Source: Acidobacteriota bacterium (lineage in GTDB: Bacteria > Acidobacteriota > Thermoanaerobaculia > Thermoanaerobaculales > Thermoanaerobaculaceae). Taken from it: DNA of 57,648 nucleotides. Made by a program: the position numbers and the translations under genes. The notes under the pieces are model-generated. The model did not search any database. It saw nothing but the letters and a program-made list of their open reading frames with translations, and was not told the origin of the DNA. The stretch's first letter is position 1; the number at the start of each line of letters is the position of its first letter. The stretch covers positions 11,487 through 69,134 of the forward strand of contig PMLC01000028.1 in the NCBI GenBank assembly GCA_003158745.1, written 5' to 3'. Below are positions 41,666-52,000 of the stretch, piece after piece.

Positions 41666-44600
41666 GTGGCTACAGATTCTGCCGGTCACCTCACCACCAG
41701 CGCCCCAGAGCAAGGTCAGCTCGTCACCGTGCGCCAGCGGCGCTTCGTGGCGACCGATGTTGCTGAGTCGGCGCTGCCCGACAGCGCCCTGACGCCCGTC
41801 GCCAACAGCACCGAGCACCTGGTCACCTTGTCGTGCCTTGAGGATGATGCCCTCGGCGAGGAGCTGCAGGTTATCTGGGAGCTCGAGCCGGGCGCGCGGG
41901 TGCTGGAGAAGGTCGACCTGCCGCCGAACCCGACCACGTTCGACGACCCGGCACGACTTGACGCCTTCCTCGACGCCGTCCGCTGGGGCGCGGCCTCGTC
42001 CGCAGACGTGAAGGCGCTCCAGGCGCCTTTCCGCAGCGGCATCGACATCGAGGACTACCAGCTTGACCCGGTCGTGCGGGCCATCCGCATGCCGCGCGCC
42101 AACCTGCTCGTCGCCGACGACGTAGGCCTCGGCAAGACCATCGAGGCCGGCCTCGTCATCCTCGAGCTGATCCTGCGCCACCGCGCCCGGCGCGTCCTCA
42201 TCGCCTGTCCCTCGAGCCTCCAGCTCCAGTGGCGGGACCAGATGCGCGACAAGTTCGGCCTCGACTTTCGCATCGTCGACGCCGAGCTCCTCCGCCGCCT
42301 GCGGCGGGAGCGCGGCATCCACACCAACCCGTGGAAGCACTTCCCGCGACTGATCACCTCGATCGACTTCCTCAAGCGCGAGCGCCCGCTGCGACTGTTC
42401 CGCGAGACACTGCCGAGCGAGGGTGAAGCGATCTACCCGCGCCGTTACGACGTGCTCATCGTCGACGAGGCACACAACTGCGCCCCGTCCGGCCGCGGTA
42501 AGTACGCCACCGACTCCCAACGCACCCAGGCGCTCAGGACCATCACGCCGCACTTCGAGCACAAGCTCTTCCTCACCGCTACGCCGCACAACGGCTATGT
42601 CGAGAGCTTCTCGGCGCTGTTGGAGCTGCTCGACAACCAGCGCTTCGCCCGCGGCACGGTGCCGGACCGCAAGCAGCTCGATGCGGTCATGGTCCGCCGC
42701 CTCAAGTCCGAGCTGAAGGACTTCGCCGGCGCGCCGAAGTTCCCGGAGCGCACCCTCGAGGCCATCGAGGTCGACTACCCTACCGAGGAGAAGGCGGCCC
42801 ACGCCGCCCTCCGACGCTACGCCGAGCTGCGCGGCAAAGGCACCCGCGATACCGCCGAGCGGATCGCCACCGAGTTCGTCCTGCTGACCCTAAAGAAGCA
42901 CCTGTTCTCCAGCCCCGCCGCGTTCGCCTCGACGCTCGCCCGCCACGAGGAGACCCTGAAGGCCGCGCGACACCGCAAGGCCGAGAAGGCGCCGACGGGC
43001 AGCGTGCTGCGGCGCCAGATCGCCGACCTCGACGAGGAGTACGCCGACGACCACGAGGCCGAGGAGGCTACCGGTAGCACGGTCGACAGCGCGACCCGGC
43101 TGTTTCATGACGCGACCGACGAGGAAGCCCGGCTGCTCCGCGAGATGCGCCAGTGGGCTGAGCGCGCCTCGGTTGGGCCAGACGCCAAGGCGCGGATGCT
43201 CTTCGACTGGTTGAAGACGACCGTCCGCCCCGGTGGTACCTGGGCCGACACCCGCGTCATCATCTTCACCGAGTACCGGACGACCCAGAAGTGGCTGCAG
43301 GAACGCCTCGCCTACGAAGGGTTCGGGGGCGAGCGCGTGACGCTCCTCTACGGCGGCATGGACCCCAAGCAGCGCGAGGCGGTGAAGGCGGCCTTCCAGT
43401 ACGATCCGAAGCAGAGCCCCGTGCGCATCCTCCTCGCCACCGACGCGGCCTCCGAGGGCATCGACCTGCAGAACTACTGCTCCCGGCTCGTCCACTACGA
43501 GATCCCATGGAACCCGAACCGCATGGAGCAACGCAACGGCCGCATCGACCGACACGGCCAGCGTGCCGATAAAGTCGAGATCTACCACTTCGTCGGCCGT
43601 GGGTTCCAGGAACGTGAGCGCACCGGGGCATACGTCAAGCCAGGCGACCTCGAGGGGGACCTGGAATTCCTGCTCCGCGCCGCCAAGAAGGTCCAGTCGA
43701 TCCGCGAGGACCTCGGCAAGGTCGGCCCCGTAATCGCTGAGCAGGTGGAGGACGCCATGCTCGGCCGGCGCCACTCTCTCGACACGGACCGCGCCGAGAG
43801 CGAGGCGGCGCCGGTCCGACGGATGCTCAAGTTCGAGCGCGACCTGCGGGAGCAGATCCAGCGCCTGCGCGACCAGCTCGACGAGACGAAGCGCGACCTA
43901 CGCCTGTCACCGAGCAACGTGCTGCGGGTTGTCACGACCGCCCTCGACCTCGCGGGACAGCCCCCGCTCGTACCAGTCACGGGTGTGGCCGCCATCGACG
44001 GCCCGGTGTTCCAGCTGCCCGCGCTCACCGGGAGCTGGCAGTACTGCGCGGAGGGGCTCCGACACCCGCACACCGGCGCGGTCCGCCCCCTCGTTTTCGA
44101 CCACGACCTCGCGGCGGGGCGCGACGACGTGGTGCTCGCCCACCTCAACCACCACCTCGTGCAGATGTCCCTCCGGCTCCTGCGCGCCGAGGTCTGGTCG
44201 ACAGAGGGGAAGCGCAAGCTCCAGCGGGTGACCGCGCGCCTAGTCCCCGACGAGGCGCTGCGCGACCCCGCCCTGATCGCCTACGCACGGCTCGTGGTGA
44301 TCGGCGGCGACCGGCACCGCCTCCACGAGGAGATCATCCAGGCCGGCGGGGTGCTGCGCGAGGGGCGCTTCGCCGCCATGAACGTCGGCGAGACGGAGCG
44401 TGCCCTTGCGGCTGCCTTGCCAGAGGCGCCACCAGCTTCCATGCGTCAGACGCTCCTGGCCCTCTACCCCAAGCACCGCGACGCGCTCGCCCGTGCCATC
44501 GAGGCCCGCATGCGCGACCGCACAAGCGGCCTCCAGAAGCTGCTTGCCGAGCGGCGCGACAAGGAGGTCGCCGACATCCGGAAAATCCTCGAGGAGCTGC

Positions 44601-44845
44601 GCCGCCTCATCGCCGAGAAGGTCGACGACCCCGGCCTCAAGCAGATGACCTTTGAGGGGTGGGGCGACCCGGAGCGCGAGCAACTCGAGCGCAACATGGA
44701 CGCCCTGCGCGCTCGCCTGCGCGAGATCCCGGCCGAGATCGACCGCGAGACCGCCGCCGCCGCCGCCCGGTTCTCCAACCTCCAACCCCGCCTGTTCCCG
44801 GTCGCGGTGACGTTCCTCATCCCCCGCCGTCTTGCGAGAGCCTAA
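41666..44845 (+). CDS. drmD: DISARM SNF2-like helicase DrmD
   Basis: 1059 residues from GTG 41666. Superfamily 2 motifs: Walker A DDVGLGKT (152-159), DEAH at 267-270, FLTATPHNGY, then the C-terminal helicase half with IIFTEYRTTQKWL, LLATDAASEGIDLQ and QRNGRIDRHGQ. This Snf2/RapA-like layout matches DrmD, the helicase that marks class 1 DISARM. A long charged C-terminal tail (about 690-1059) contains coiled stretches. Only 4 nt separate it from the methyltransferase start. DISARM restricts incoming phage DNA. Confidence 0.9.
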   Translation: MATDSAGHLTTSAPEQGQLVTVRQRRFVATDVAESALPDSALTPVANSTEHLVTLSCLEDDALGEELQVIWELEPGARVLEKVDLPPNPTTFDDPARLDAFLDAVRWGAASSADVKALQAPFRSGIDIEDYQLDPVVRAIRMPRANLLVADDVGLGKTIEAGLVILELILRHRARRVLIACPSSLQLQWRDQMRDKFGLDFRIVDAELLRRLRRERGIHTNPWKHFPRLITSIDFLKRERPLRLFRETLPSEGEAIYPRRYDVLIVDEAHNCAPSGRGKYATDSQRTQALRTITPHFEHKLFLTATPHNGYVESFSALLELLDNQRFARGTVPDRKQLDAVMVRRLKSELKDFAGAPKFPERTLEAIEVDYPTEEKAAHAALRRYAELRGKGTRDTAERIATEFVLLTLKKHLFSSPAAFASTLARHEETLKAARHRKAEKAPTGSVLRRQIADLDEEYADDHEAEEATGSTVDSATRLFHDATDEEARLLREMRQWAERASVGPDAKARMLFDWLKTTVRPGGTWADTRVIIFTEYRTTQKWLQERLAYEGFGGERVTLLYGGMDPKQREAVKAAFQYDPKQSPVRILLATDAASEGIDLQNYCSRLVHYEIPWNPNRMEQRNGRIDRHGQRADKVEIYHFVGRGFQERERTGAYVKPGDLEGDLEFLLRAAKKVQSIREDLGKVGPVIAEQVEDAMLGRRHSLDTDRAESEAAPVRRMLKFERDLREQIQRLRDQLDETKRDLRLSPSNVLRVVTTALDLAGQPPLVPVTGVAAIDGPVFQLPALTGSWQYCAEGLRHPHTGAVRPLVFDHDLAAGRDDVVLAHLNHHLVQMSLRLLRAEVWSTEGKRKLQRVTARLVPDEALRDPALIAYARLVVIGGDRHRLHEEIIQAGGVLREGRFAAMNVGETERALAAALPEAPPASMRQTLLALYPKHRDALARAIEARMRDRTSGLQKLLAERRDKEVADIRKILEELRRLIAEKVDDPGLKQMTFEGWGDPEREQLERNMDALRARLREIPAEIDRETAAAAARFSNLQPRLFPVAVTFLIPRRLARA

Positions 44846-44849
44846 GCCC

Positions 44850-45230
44850 ATGTCGATCGCCCGCCACCACGCCGAATGGCTCTCCCTCGTCGAGGTCTCT
44901 GGCCCGTTCCTGAGCCTCCCGGTCCTCATGAGGGCCTACCCGCAGGGCCTCGAGGACATCGACCCGGCCGTCGCCCAGCAGCTCCGCACCGCGTACGAGG
45001 AGTGGCACGAGGACCTCGACCACCGCACTCGCGCCGCCGCCACCCACCAGGCGTGGATCGCCTACGTGCTGCGCTTCGTCCTCGAGTTCCCGGACAGCGC
45101 CATCGCCGAAGGGCAGGCCATCCCGGACACGCTCAAGGCCACCGTCCCCGAGTACGGCGAGACGCTCCGTCCGACCCACGTCGTGCGTGACACTTCCGAC
45201 GGCACGCCGCGCATGCTCGTGGTCGCCTAG
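44850..45230 (+). CDS. drmMI: DISARM methyltransferase DrmMI, N-terminal fragment before in-frame TAG
   Basis: 126 codons from ATG 44850, ending at an amber codon (45228-45230) in the middle of what should be one gene. Reading on in the same frame continues at once with PPEQNLERLVLEKRWKASPA and then the 45297 ORF, with no other stop to 48893. In related proteins as I recall them the position before PP is Tyr, so TAC to TAG is the simplest explanation. The fragment is N-terminal to the methyltransferase core. It should be read with the next entry as one broken gene. Confidence 0.8.
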   Translation: MSIARHHAEWLSLVEVSGPFLSLPVLMRAYPQGLEDIDPAVAQQLRTAYEEWHEDLDHRTRAAATHQAWIAYVLRFVLEFPDSAIAEGQAIPDTLKATVPEYGETLRPTHVVRDTSDGTPRMLVVA

Positions 45231-45296
45231 CCGCCCGAGCAGAACCTCGAGCGACTCGTCCTCGAAAAGCGCTGGAAGGCGTCGCCGGCCACGCGC

Positions 45297-48200
45297 ATGA
45301 CCGAGCTGCTGCATGCCACCGGGATACGCCTCGGCCTCATCACGAACGGGGAGCAATGGATGCTCGTCGACGCCCCGCGCGACGACACAGCCGGCTTCAC
45401 CTCGTGGTACGCCGAGCTGTGGCTCGAGGAGCGCCTCACCTTGCGCGCCTTCCGCTCGCTCCTTGGCGCCCGGCGCTTCTTCGGCGTCGCCGCGAACGAC
45501 ACCCTCGACGCCCTCCTGGCCGAGAGCGCGGAGAACCAGCAGGAGGTCACCGACCAGCTCGGCTACCAGGTGCGCCGCGCGGTCGAGGTGCTCGTCGATG
45601 CCCTCGACCGCGCAGACCAGGACCGTGGCCGAAAGCTCCTCGCCGGCGTCCCAGAGGCCGAGATCTACGAGGCCGCGCTCACCGTGATGATGCGGCTTGT
45701 CTTTCTATTCTGCGCCGAGGAGCGCGACCTTCTGCTTCTGGGCGACCCGCTCTTCGACCAGCACTACGCGGCGTCGCCGCTCCGCGAGCAGCTCCGGCAG
45801 GCTGCCGACCAGCACGGCGAGGAGATCCTCGAGCGCCGCTACGACGCCTGGTCCCGACTGCTAGCAACCTTCCGTGCCGTCCATGGTGGCGTGCGCCACG
45901 AGCGCATGACGATTCCGCCGTACGGTGGCCGGCTGTTCGACCCTGACCGCTTCCCGTTCCTCGAGGGGCGCACGCACGGCACGGCTTGGCGAGCCTCCGC
46001 CGCCGACCCGCTCCCGGTGAGCAACCGTACGGTCCTGCACCTCCTCGAAGCACTCCAGCTCCTGCAAGTGAAGGCGCCAGGCGGTGGCCCGGTGGAGGCG
46101 CGGCGGCTCTCGTTCCGCGCCCTTGACATCGAGCAGGTTGGGCACGTCTACGAGGGGCTCCTCGACCACACCGCCAAGCGCGCCACGGAGGTGACGCTCA
46201 GCCTCGCCGGCAGTCGCGACAAGACCCGCGACTTCGAGCCCGAGGTGCCGCTCTCCCAGCTCGAAGCCCTTGCCACAAGAGATCGTCCCGCGCTGATCGA
46301 CTACCTCACCGAGGAGACCCACCGTTCCTCGACGGCGATCGAGAAGCAGCTCAACCGTCCGCCGACACCCGAGGACGAGCAGCGACTCCAGGTGGCCTGT
46401 GGTGGTGGCGCTGAGGGCAGGGCGCTCCTGGAGCGCATGCGACCATTCGCGGGGCTGGTCCGCGTCGACAGCTTCGGCCACCCTATGGTCATCCATGGCG
46501 GTAGCGTCTATGTAACCGAGGGTACCGACCGCCGCGCCACCGGCACGCAGTACACCCCGCGCAGCCTGACGGAGCCGATCGTCCAGCACGCCCTCGAGCC
46601 GCTCGTGTACGAGGGGCCGGCCGAGGGCAAGCCCCGCGTCGAGTGGAACCTACGGTCCCCCCAAGAGCTACTGGCGCTCGCCATCTGCGACTTCGCGTGC
46701 GGGTCAGGTGCATTTCTCGTTCAAGCGTGTCGCTACCTCGCCGCGCGGCTGCTCGAAGCCTGGGAGGCAATCGAGCGCCAGCACCCCTGCCTGGTCCGCA
46801 TCACCCCAGAAGGTGAGCTATCTCAGGGTCTCCCCGAGGAGCGGCTGATTCCCAAGGACCCCGACGAGCGCCTGACCTACGCCATGCGCCTCGTCGCCCA
46901 GCGCTGTCTCTACGGCGTCGACGTTAACCCGCTCGCGGTCGAGATGGCCAAGCTCTCCATGTGGCTGCTCACCCTCGCCAAGGAGAGGCCGTTCACCTTC
47001 CTCGACCACAGCATCCGCTGCGGCGACTCGCTCCTTGGCATCACGAGCCTCGACCAACTCAAGCGGTTCAGCCTGGCCGAAGGACCGGTGCAGCGGACGA
47101 TCTCGCAGCAGGTGTCCTTCGACGATCTAATCGACCGTGCGGTGGCCGCCCGCCTTCGGATCGAGTCGATGGACGGCGACACGATCGAGCACGTCGCGGC
47201 GCAGAAGGAGCTACTCCGCGAGGCCGAAGAGCAACTGGGCCGGTTAAAGGGAGCGGCGGACCAACTTGTTGCGGCGGAAATTGGCGACGGAAGTCGGGAG
47301 GATGCTATTAGGATGGCGAATTTGATCCTCCTACCACACGATTCGGCAGGAACTCGTATTGACGCAGTCCCACCGCGAAGCAGCCGTCGACCTTTCCATT
47401 GGCCGCTGGAGTTTCCTGAAGTCGTGGTGGCGCGAGGAGGATTCAGCGCCTTCGTTGGGAACCCTCCGTTCATGGGGGGGAGACTCATCGGTCGCTCCCT
47501 GGGGATGGACTATCAGAACTACCTGCGACTGGTCCGAGAGAACGTTAAGGGTTCTCCAGATCTCTGCGGGTACTTCTTCCTGAGGGGATTCCGTTTGTGT
47601 AAGGACAATGGAGTCCTTGGGCTCATCGCAACTAAGTCAATCGCTGAAACCGGCTCCCGCGTAGTTTCGCTAGATCGGATCATTAGCAAAGGTGGCACGA
47701 TCTTCCGCGCTCTCTCCCGCATGCCATGGCCAGGAACAGCAGCTGTTGTCGTTGCTTGTCTTTGGATCGTACGCGGTCGCTGGCTATCACCAAGACAACT
47801 CGACCATCACGAGGTGAGCGAGATTAATGGTGGGCTTACTCCTGTGGACTTGGCTGGACGGCCGCATCGCCTGAAGGCTCTAGCGGGACGATACTCGCAG
47901 GGCCAAGACACAATGGGGAGGGGTTTTGAGCTTGCTGAGGACGAGGTAGATGACCTGATTGGGCGAAACCCGAAACTGAGAGACGTGATCTTTCCCCTCT
48001 TCAATGGCCAAGACCTTAACACCATGGCTGAGCTGAAACCCTATAGATGGGTGATCTACTTCCGAGACTGGCCGGAACACCGAGCCCGCGAATACCCAGA
48101 GGCTTTTCAGCGGGTTCATGATCTAGTAAAGCCCTACCGAGATTCCCTCACCGGCCAGATCCACCAACGGTGTTTCTGGAAGTTCTGGGATCTTCGACCT

Positions 48201-48893
48201 CGCCTGATGAAGGAGGTCGAGGAACACGACTTCCTCCTGGCATCTCCAATTGTCACAAAGTACCTGACCTTCCGGCGAGTGCCGTCGAGCAACATCTACA
48301 ATATGAAGACCAAGCTTTACTTTCTTTACGACTGGTGGCACTTCGGTTTACTGCAGAGTTCCTTCCACCAAGACTGGGCGACCTGGTTATGCGGGACTAT
48401 TGGCGAGAAGGGTCTGAACTACTCAACGTCGGACGCACTCGAGACATGGCCATTTCCAGACGTGCGCGCAAGCGCTGAGGCCCTCAAGGAGCTTGGTCGG
48501 CTTGGAGATGCGTACCACAGGTTTCGCGAAGACCTAATGCACGAACTCGAAGAGGGGCCAACTCGGCTATACAACCGGTTCCATGACCCCGATGAGCAGT
48601 TGCCCGCTGTTATCGCTTGTCGCCAGCTCCACCAGCAGCTCGACCAAGCAGTTGCCGCCGCGTATGGCTGGCCAGACCTTGAGGTGCAGCATGGTTTTGA
48701 GGAAACGAAACTCGGGCTCCGCTTCACGGTTACGGAGACTATCCGAGCCGAAGCGCGACGTCGGCTCGTTGCGCTCAACCACGAACGGTACAGCGCCGAG
48801 CTTCGACAGGGACTCCACACGAAGGGAAGCGCGAGCAAGTCCGGTGCCGGAAAGAAGAAGAGAGCCGATGAGGTCGCCGACCTTTTCTCGTGA
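45297..48893 (+). CDS. drmMI: DISARM adenine-specific DNA methyltransferase DrmMI, main part
   Basis: 1198 residues if translation restarts at ATG 45297, 66 nt after the TAG. The N6-adenine methyltransferase motifs are intact: motif I DFACGSGAFLV (about 465-475) and motif IV NPPF (722-725). DrmMI marks host DNA so that DISARM spares it. From about 47,240 to the stop the base composition drops to about 42-57% GC in the lines counted, against roughly 60-70% before it and higher still in drmA; this covers the end of the catalytic core and the probable target-recognition part. Whether the restart product is active is unknown; readthrough or sequencing error are alternatives. Confidence 0.85.
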   Translation: MTELLHATGIRLGLITNGEQWMLVDAPRDDTAGFTSWYAELWLEERLTLRAFRSLLGARRFFGVAANDTLDALLAESAENQQEVTDQLGYQVRRAVEVLVDALDRADQDRGRKLLAGVPEAEIYEAALTVMMRLVFLFCAEERDLLLLGDPLFDQHYAASPLREQLRQAADQHGEEILERRYDAWSRLLATFRAVHGGVRHERMTIPPYGGRLFDPDRFPFLEGRTHGTAWRASAADPLPVSNRTVLHLLEALQLLQVKAPGGGPVEARRLSFRALDIEQVGHVYEGLLDHTAKRATEVTLSLAGSRDKTRDFEPEVPLSQLEALATRDRPALIDYLTEETHRSSTAIEKQLNRPPTPEDEQRLQVACGGGAEGRALLERMRPFAGLVRVDSFGHPMVIHGGSVYVTEGTDRRATGTQYTPRSLTEPIVQHALEPLVYEGPAEGKPRVEWNLRSPQELLALAICDFACGSGAFLVQACRYLAARLLEAWEAIERQHPCLVRITPEGELSQGLPEERLIPKDPDERLTYAMRLVAQRCLYGVDVNPLAVEMAKLSMWLLTLAKERPFTFLDHSIRCGDSLLGITSLDQLKRFSLAEGPVQRTISQQVSFDDLIDRAVAARLRIESMDGDTIEHVAAQKELLREAEEQLGRLKGAADQLVAAEIGDGSREDAIRMANLILLPHDSAGTRIDAVPPRSSRRPFHWPLEFPEVVVARGGFSAFVGNPPFMGGRLIGRSLGMDYQNYLRLVRENVKGSPDLCGYFFLRGFRLCKDNGVLGLIATKSIAETGSRVVSLDRIISKGGTIFRALSRMPWPGTAAVVVACLWIVRGRWLSPRQLDHHEVSEINGGLTPVDLAGRPHRLKALAGRYSQGQDTMGRGFELAEDEVDDLIGRNPKLRDVIFPLFNGQDLNTMAELKPYRWVIYFRDWPEHRAREYPEAFQRVHDLVKPYRDSLTGQIHQRCFWKFWDLRPRLMKEVEEHDFLLASPIVTKYLTFRRVPSSNIYNMKTKLYFLYDWWHFGLLQSSFHQDWATWLCGTIGEKGLNYSTSDALETWPFPDVRASAEALKELGRLGDAYHRFREDLMHELEEGPTRLYNRFHDPDEQLPAVIACRQLHQQLDQAVAAAYGWPDLEVQHGFEETKLGLRFTVTETIRAEARRRLVALNHERYSAELRQGLHTKGSASKSGAGKKKRADEVADLFS

Positions 48894-49012
48894 TACCCCC
48901 TCTTCGGGGGAGAAGCCACCTGCTACGATGGCCCCGGTAGCGACTTCGACATCGTTCTGGCGTGGCGAAGTTGCGATGATCGCTAGTGCCGAGACCAGAA
49001 TGGAACACGGCA

Positions 49013-52000
49013 ATGCCTGACATCGTCACCAGCCCACCCTCCGACCTCGAGCTGCGCTCGCGCCTCATCGAGTTGTCAGTAAAGGATCTCCTCGGCCCGG
49101 CCGGCGGCGAGCGGGAGGAGATCGCCGAGCGGAACGTCCGCGACCGTTACCTCGTCGGAGTCCTCGCCCCAGCCACCTGGACGCACACCGGCACGGCCAA
49201 GGGCACCAGGGTGAAGGAGGCAACCCCCCTGTCCGGCGGCGGGGAGGAAGACGACGAGGAGACGCCGGCCATCCCCGACGAGCTCGCCGCGGGCGGCGGC
49301 GACAGCCTCGACGACGGCACGACCGACCAGGATGTTCCGGTCACCCAGGCGCACTTCCCGTCGTCGATCGGGCTCACGTTCTCAGTCAGCGCCGACGCCA
49401 CGTCCATCGAGGTCGAGGCGCGGTGGGGCCAGTACCTGCGCGAGGTGAAGGAGGAGCAGATCAACGAGCGGACCGGTAAGCCGTTCCGCGTCTGGCGTCG
49501 GTTCCCCCGTGGCGGGACCATCACGATCCCGCTCACGTCTGGCCCGATTAGATCCCAGATGGTTGATGCCGAGTGTCCCGCCGTCGAGGTGCAGGGGCGT
49601 GTGCGTAAGCGGGAGCACAGCACGGTCGTCACGCTCTTCCTCGTGAACGGCCAGGAACTGTCCCGCCCGCGGGACGCGAGCTTCGTCTTCCAGCCGCTGC
49701 TGCGCGTGATAGCACCCGGCGGCGCGGCGGCCTTCGTGCGCAAGGCGCCGCTCCGCTCGGCCGACGCAATCGACCCGGCCATCCGCCTCGAGGAGGACCG
49801 CCTGGAGCTGCTCTACCGGCGGCACGTCGAGTTCGCAGTCGGCCACGGCGTCGGCGTCCACGCCGAGGTGAGCGCCGAGGCGCCCGACCGCGCGACGGCC
49901 GTCGAGACCCGGATCGTCCCGCACTACGAGGTGCCGCGCAGCACCCCACCGACCGCCGCCGACACCGCGATCAACCCGGCGTTCGCCGCGCTCGACGGCC
50001 TCGTGCTCGACATGAAGGAGCTGGCGGCGAGGCCCGGCGCCGAGGTGCGCGACAAGCTCGCGCCGCTGACCGCCGCCTACTGCGCCTGGATCAACGCCGA
50101 GGAGAAGCTCGCGAAGGAGACCGCACTCGGCCCGCTCGCCGACGCTGCCCGCTCCGCCCTTGACGCCGCCCGCAGGAACCTCGAGCGCATCGAGGAGGGG
50201 CTGGACCTGCTCGCCTCGGACCCGCAGGCCGCGCGGGCGTTCGCGTTCATGAACGAGGCGATGTGGCTGCAGCGCACCCACTCGATCTACTCGGAGAGGG
50301 TGCGGCGCGGCGAGAGCCCCGACTTCGCCACCGAGGTCGACGTCCCGGCCAACCGCACCTGGTACCCGTTCCAGATCGCCTTCATCCTGCTGAACCTGCC
50401 GGGGCTCACGCGCCTCGACCACCCCGACCGGGGCCCCGACCAGCTCGCGACCGCGGACCTGCTCTTCTTCCCCACGGGCGGCGGCAAGACCGAGGCGTAC
50501 CTCGGCCTCGCGGCGTACACCATGGCGATCCGCCGCCTGCAGGGGCCGATCGGCGGGCGCGGCGGCGAGCCCGGTCTCGCGGTGCTCATGCGCTACACCC
50601 TGCGCCTCCTCACAATCCAGCAGTTCCAGCGCGCCGCCGCCCTCCTCTGCGCCTGCGAGGTGATTCGCCGCCGTGAGGCAGACAAGGGCAAGGCCACCTG
50701 GGGCAGCGAGCCGTTCCGCATCGGGCTCTGGGTCGGGCAGAAGACGACGCCGAACTGGACGGAGGACGCCGCCGAGGCGATCCAGCAGCACCGCGGCAAC
50801 CAGGCCGGCTTCTCCGCGGGCGCCGGCACGCCCTACCAGCTCACGGCCTGCCCGTGGTGTGGCCAGGAGATCAAGGCGGGGCGCGACCTGCAAGCAACGC
50901 ACGGCCCGAGTCAGGTCGGGCGCACGTTCACGTACTGCGGCGACCCGGCCGGCGCGTGCCCGTTCAGCCGGCGCCAGGCGCCCGACGAGGGGCTGCCCGT
51001 CGTGGTCGTCGACGAGGAGATCTACCGGCGCCTGCCGTCCATGCTCATCGCCACCGTCGATAAGTTCGCCCAGCTGCCGTGGCGCGGCGAGGTGGGGATG
51101 CTCTTCGGCCAAGTCGACGGCCGCTGCGAGCGGCACGGGTTCCGCTCCCCGGAGATCGAGGACTCCGGCACCCACCCGAAGGCCGGCGCTCTACCGCCCG
51201 CGAAGACCGTACCATTCGGCCCGCTGCGCCCGCCCGACCTCATTATCCAGGACGAGCTGCACCTCATCAGCGGCCCGCTCGGAAGCCTCGTGGGGCTCTA
51301 CGAGACCGCCGTCGACCGGCTGTGCAGCTGGGAGGTGGACGGGAAGGTCGTCCGACCGAAGGTCGTGGCCTCGACCGCGACGATCCGCAACGCGCCCGCC
51401 CAGGTCCATGCCCTGTTCCTCCGCCGGGTGAACGTCTTCCCGCCCCAGGGGCTCGACGTGCGCGACAGCTTCTTCTCGGTGCAGCGTGCGCCGAGCGCCG
51501 AGGAGCCGGGCCGCTACTACCTCGGCATCTGCGCGCCAGGTCGCCGCCTCAAGGCCGCGCTCATCCGCGTCTACGTCGCGTTCCTCTGCGCGGCGCAGAC
51601 GCTCTACGAGACGCACGGCCAGCAGGTCGACCCGTGGATGACGCTCGTCGGCTACTTCAACTCCATCCGCGAGCTGGGCGGGATGCGCCGCCTGGTCGAC
51701 GACGACGTCGCGAGCCGCGCCAAGAAGATGGACGCCCGCGGGCTCGCCAAGCGGTTCCTCACACCGAGCCGCGACCTCGAGGAGCTGACCTCGCGCATCC
51801 GCTCCGAGGACATCCCGTATATCCTCGACCGGCTGGAGGCGGTGTTCGACCCGGCGACGGAGTGGAAGGCCGGAAAGCCCGACGAGCGAGCCGACGAGCG
51901 CGCGAAGACGCGCCGCCGCCTCGCCGTGCTGCTCGCCACGAACATGATCTCCGTCGGCGTCGACGTGAAGCGCCTAGGGCTCATGGTGGTCGGGGGCCAG

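Noticed and set aside
41246-42802. 518-codon minus-strand open frame
   Set aside because: It covers the tRNA-Arg and the drmD start on the opposite strand and has no family features.
49382-51175. 597-codon minus-strand open frame
   Set aside because: Shadow of drmA with no domain and biased composition.
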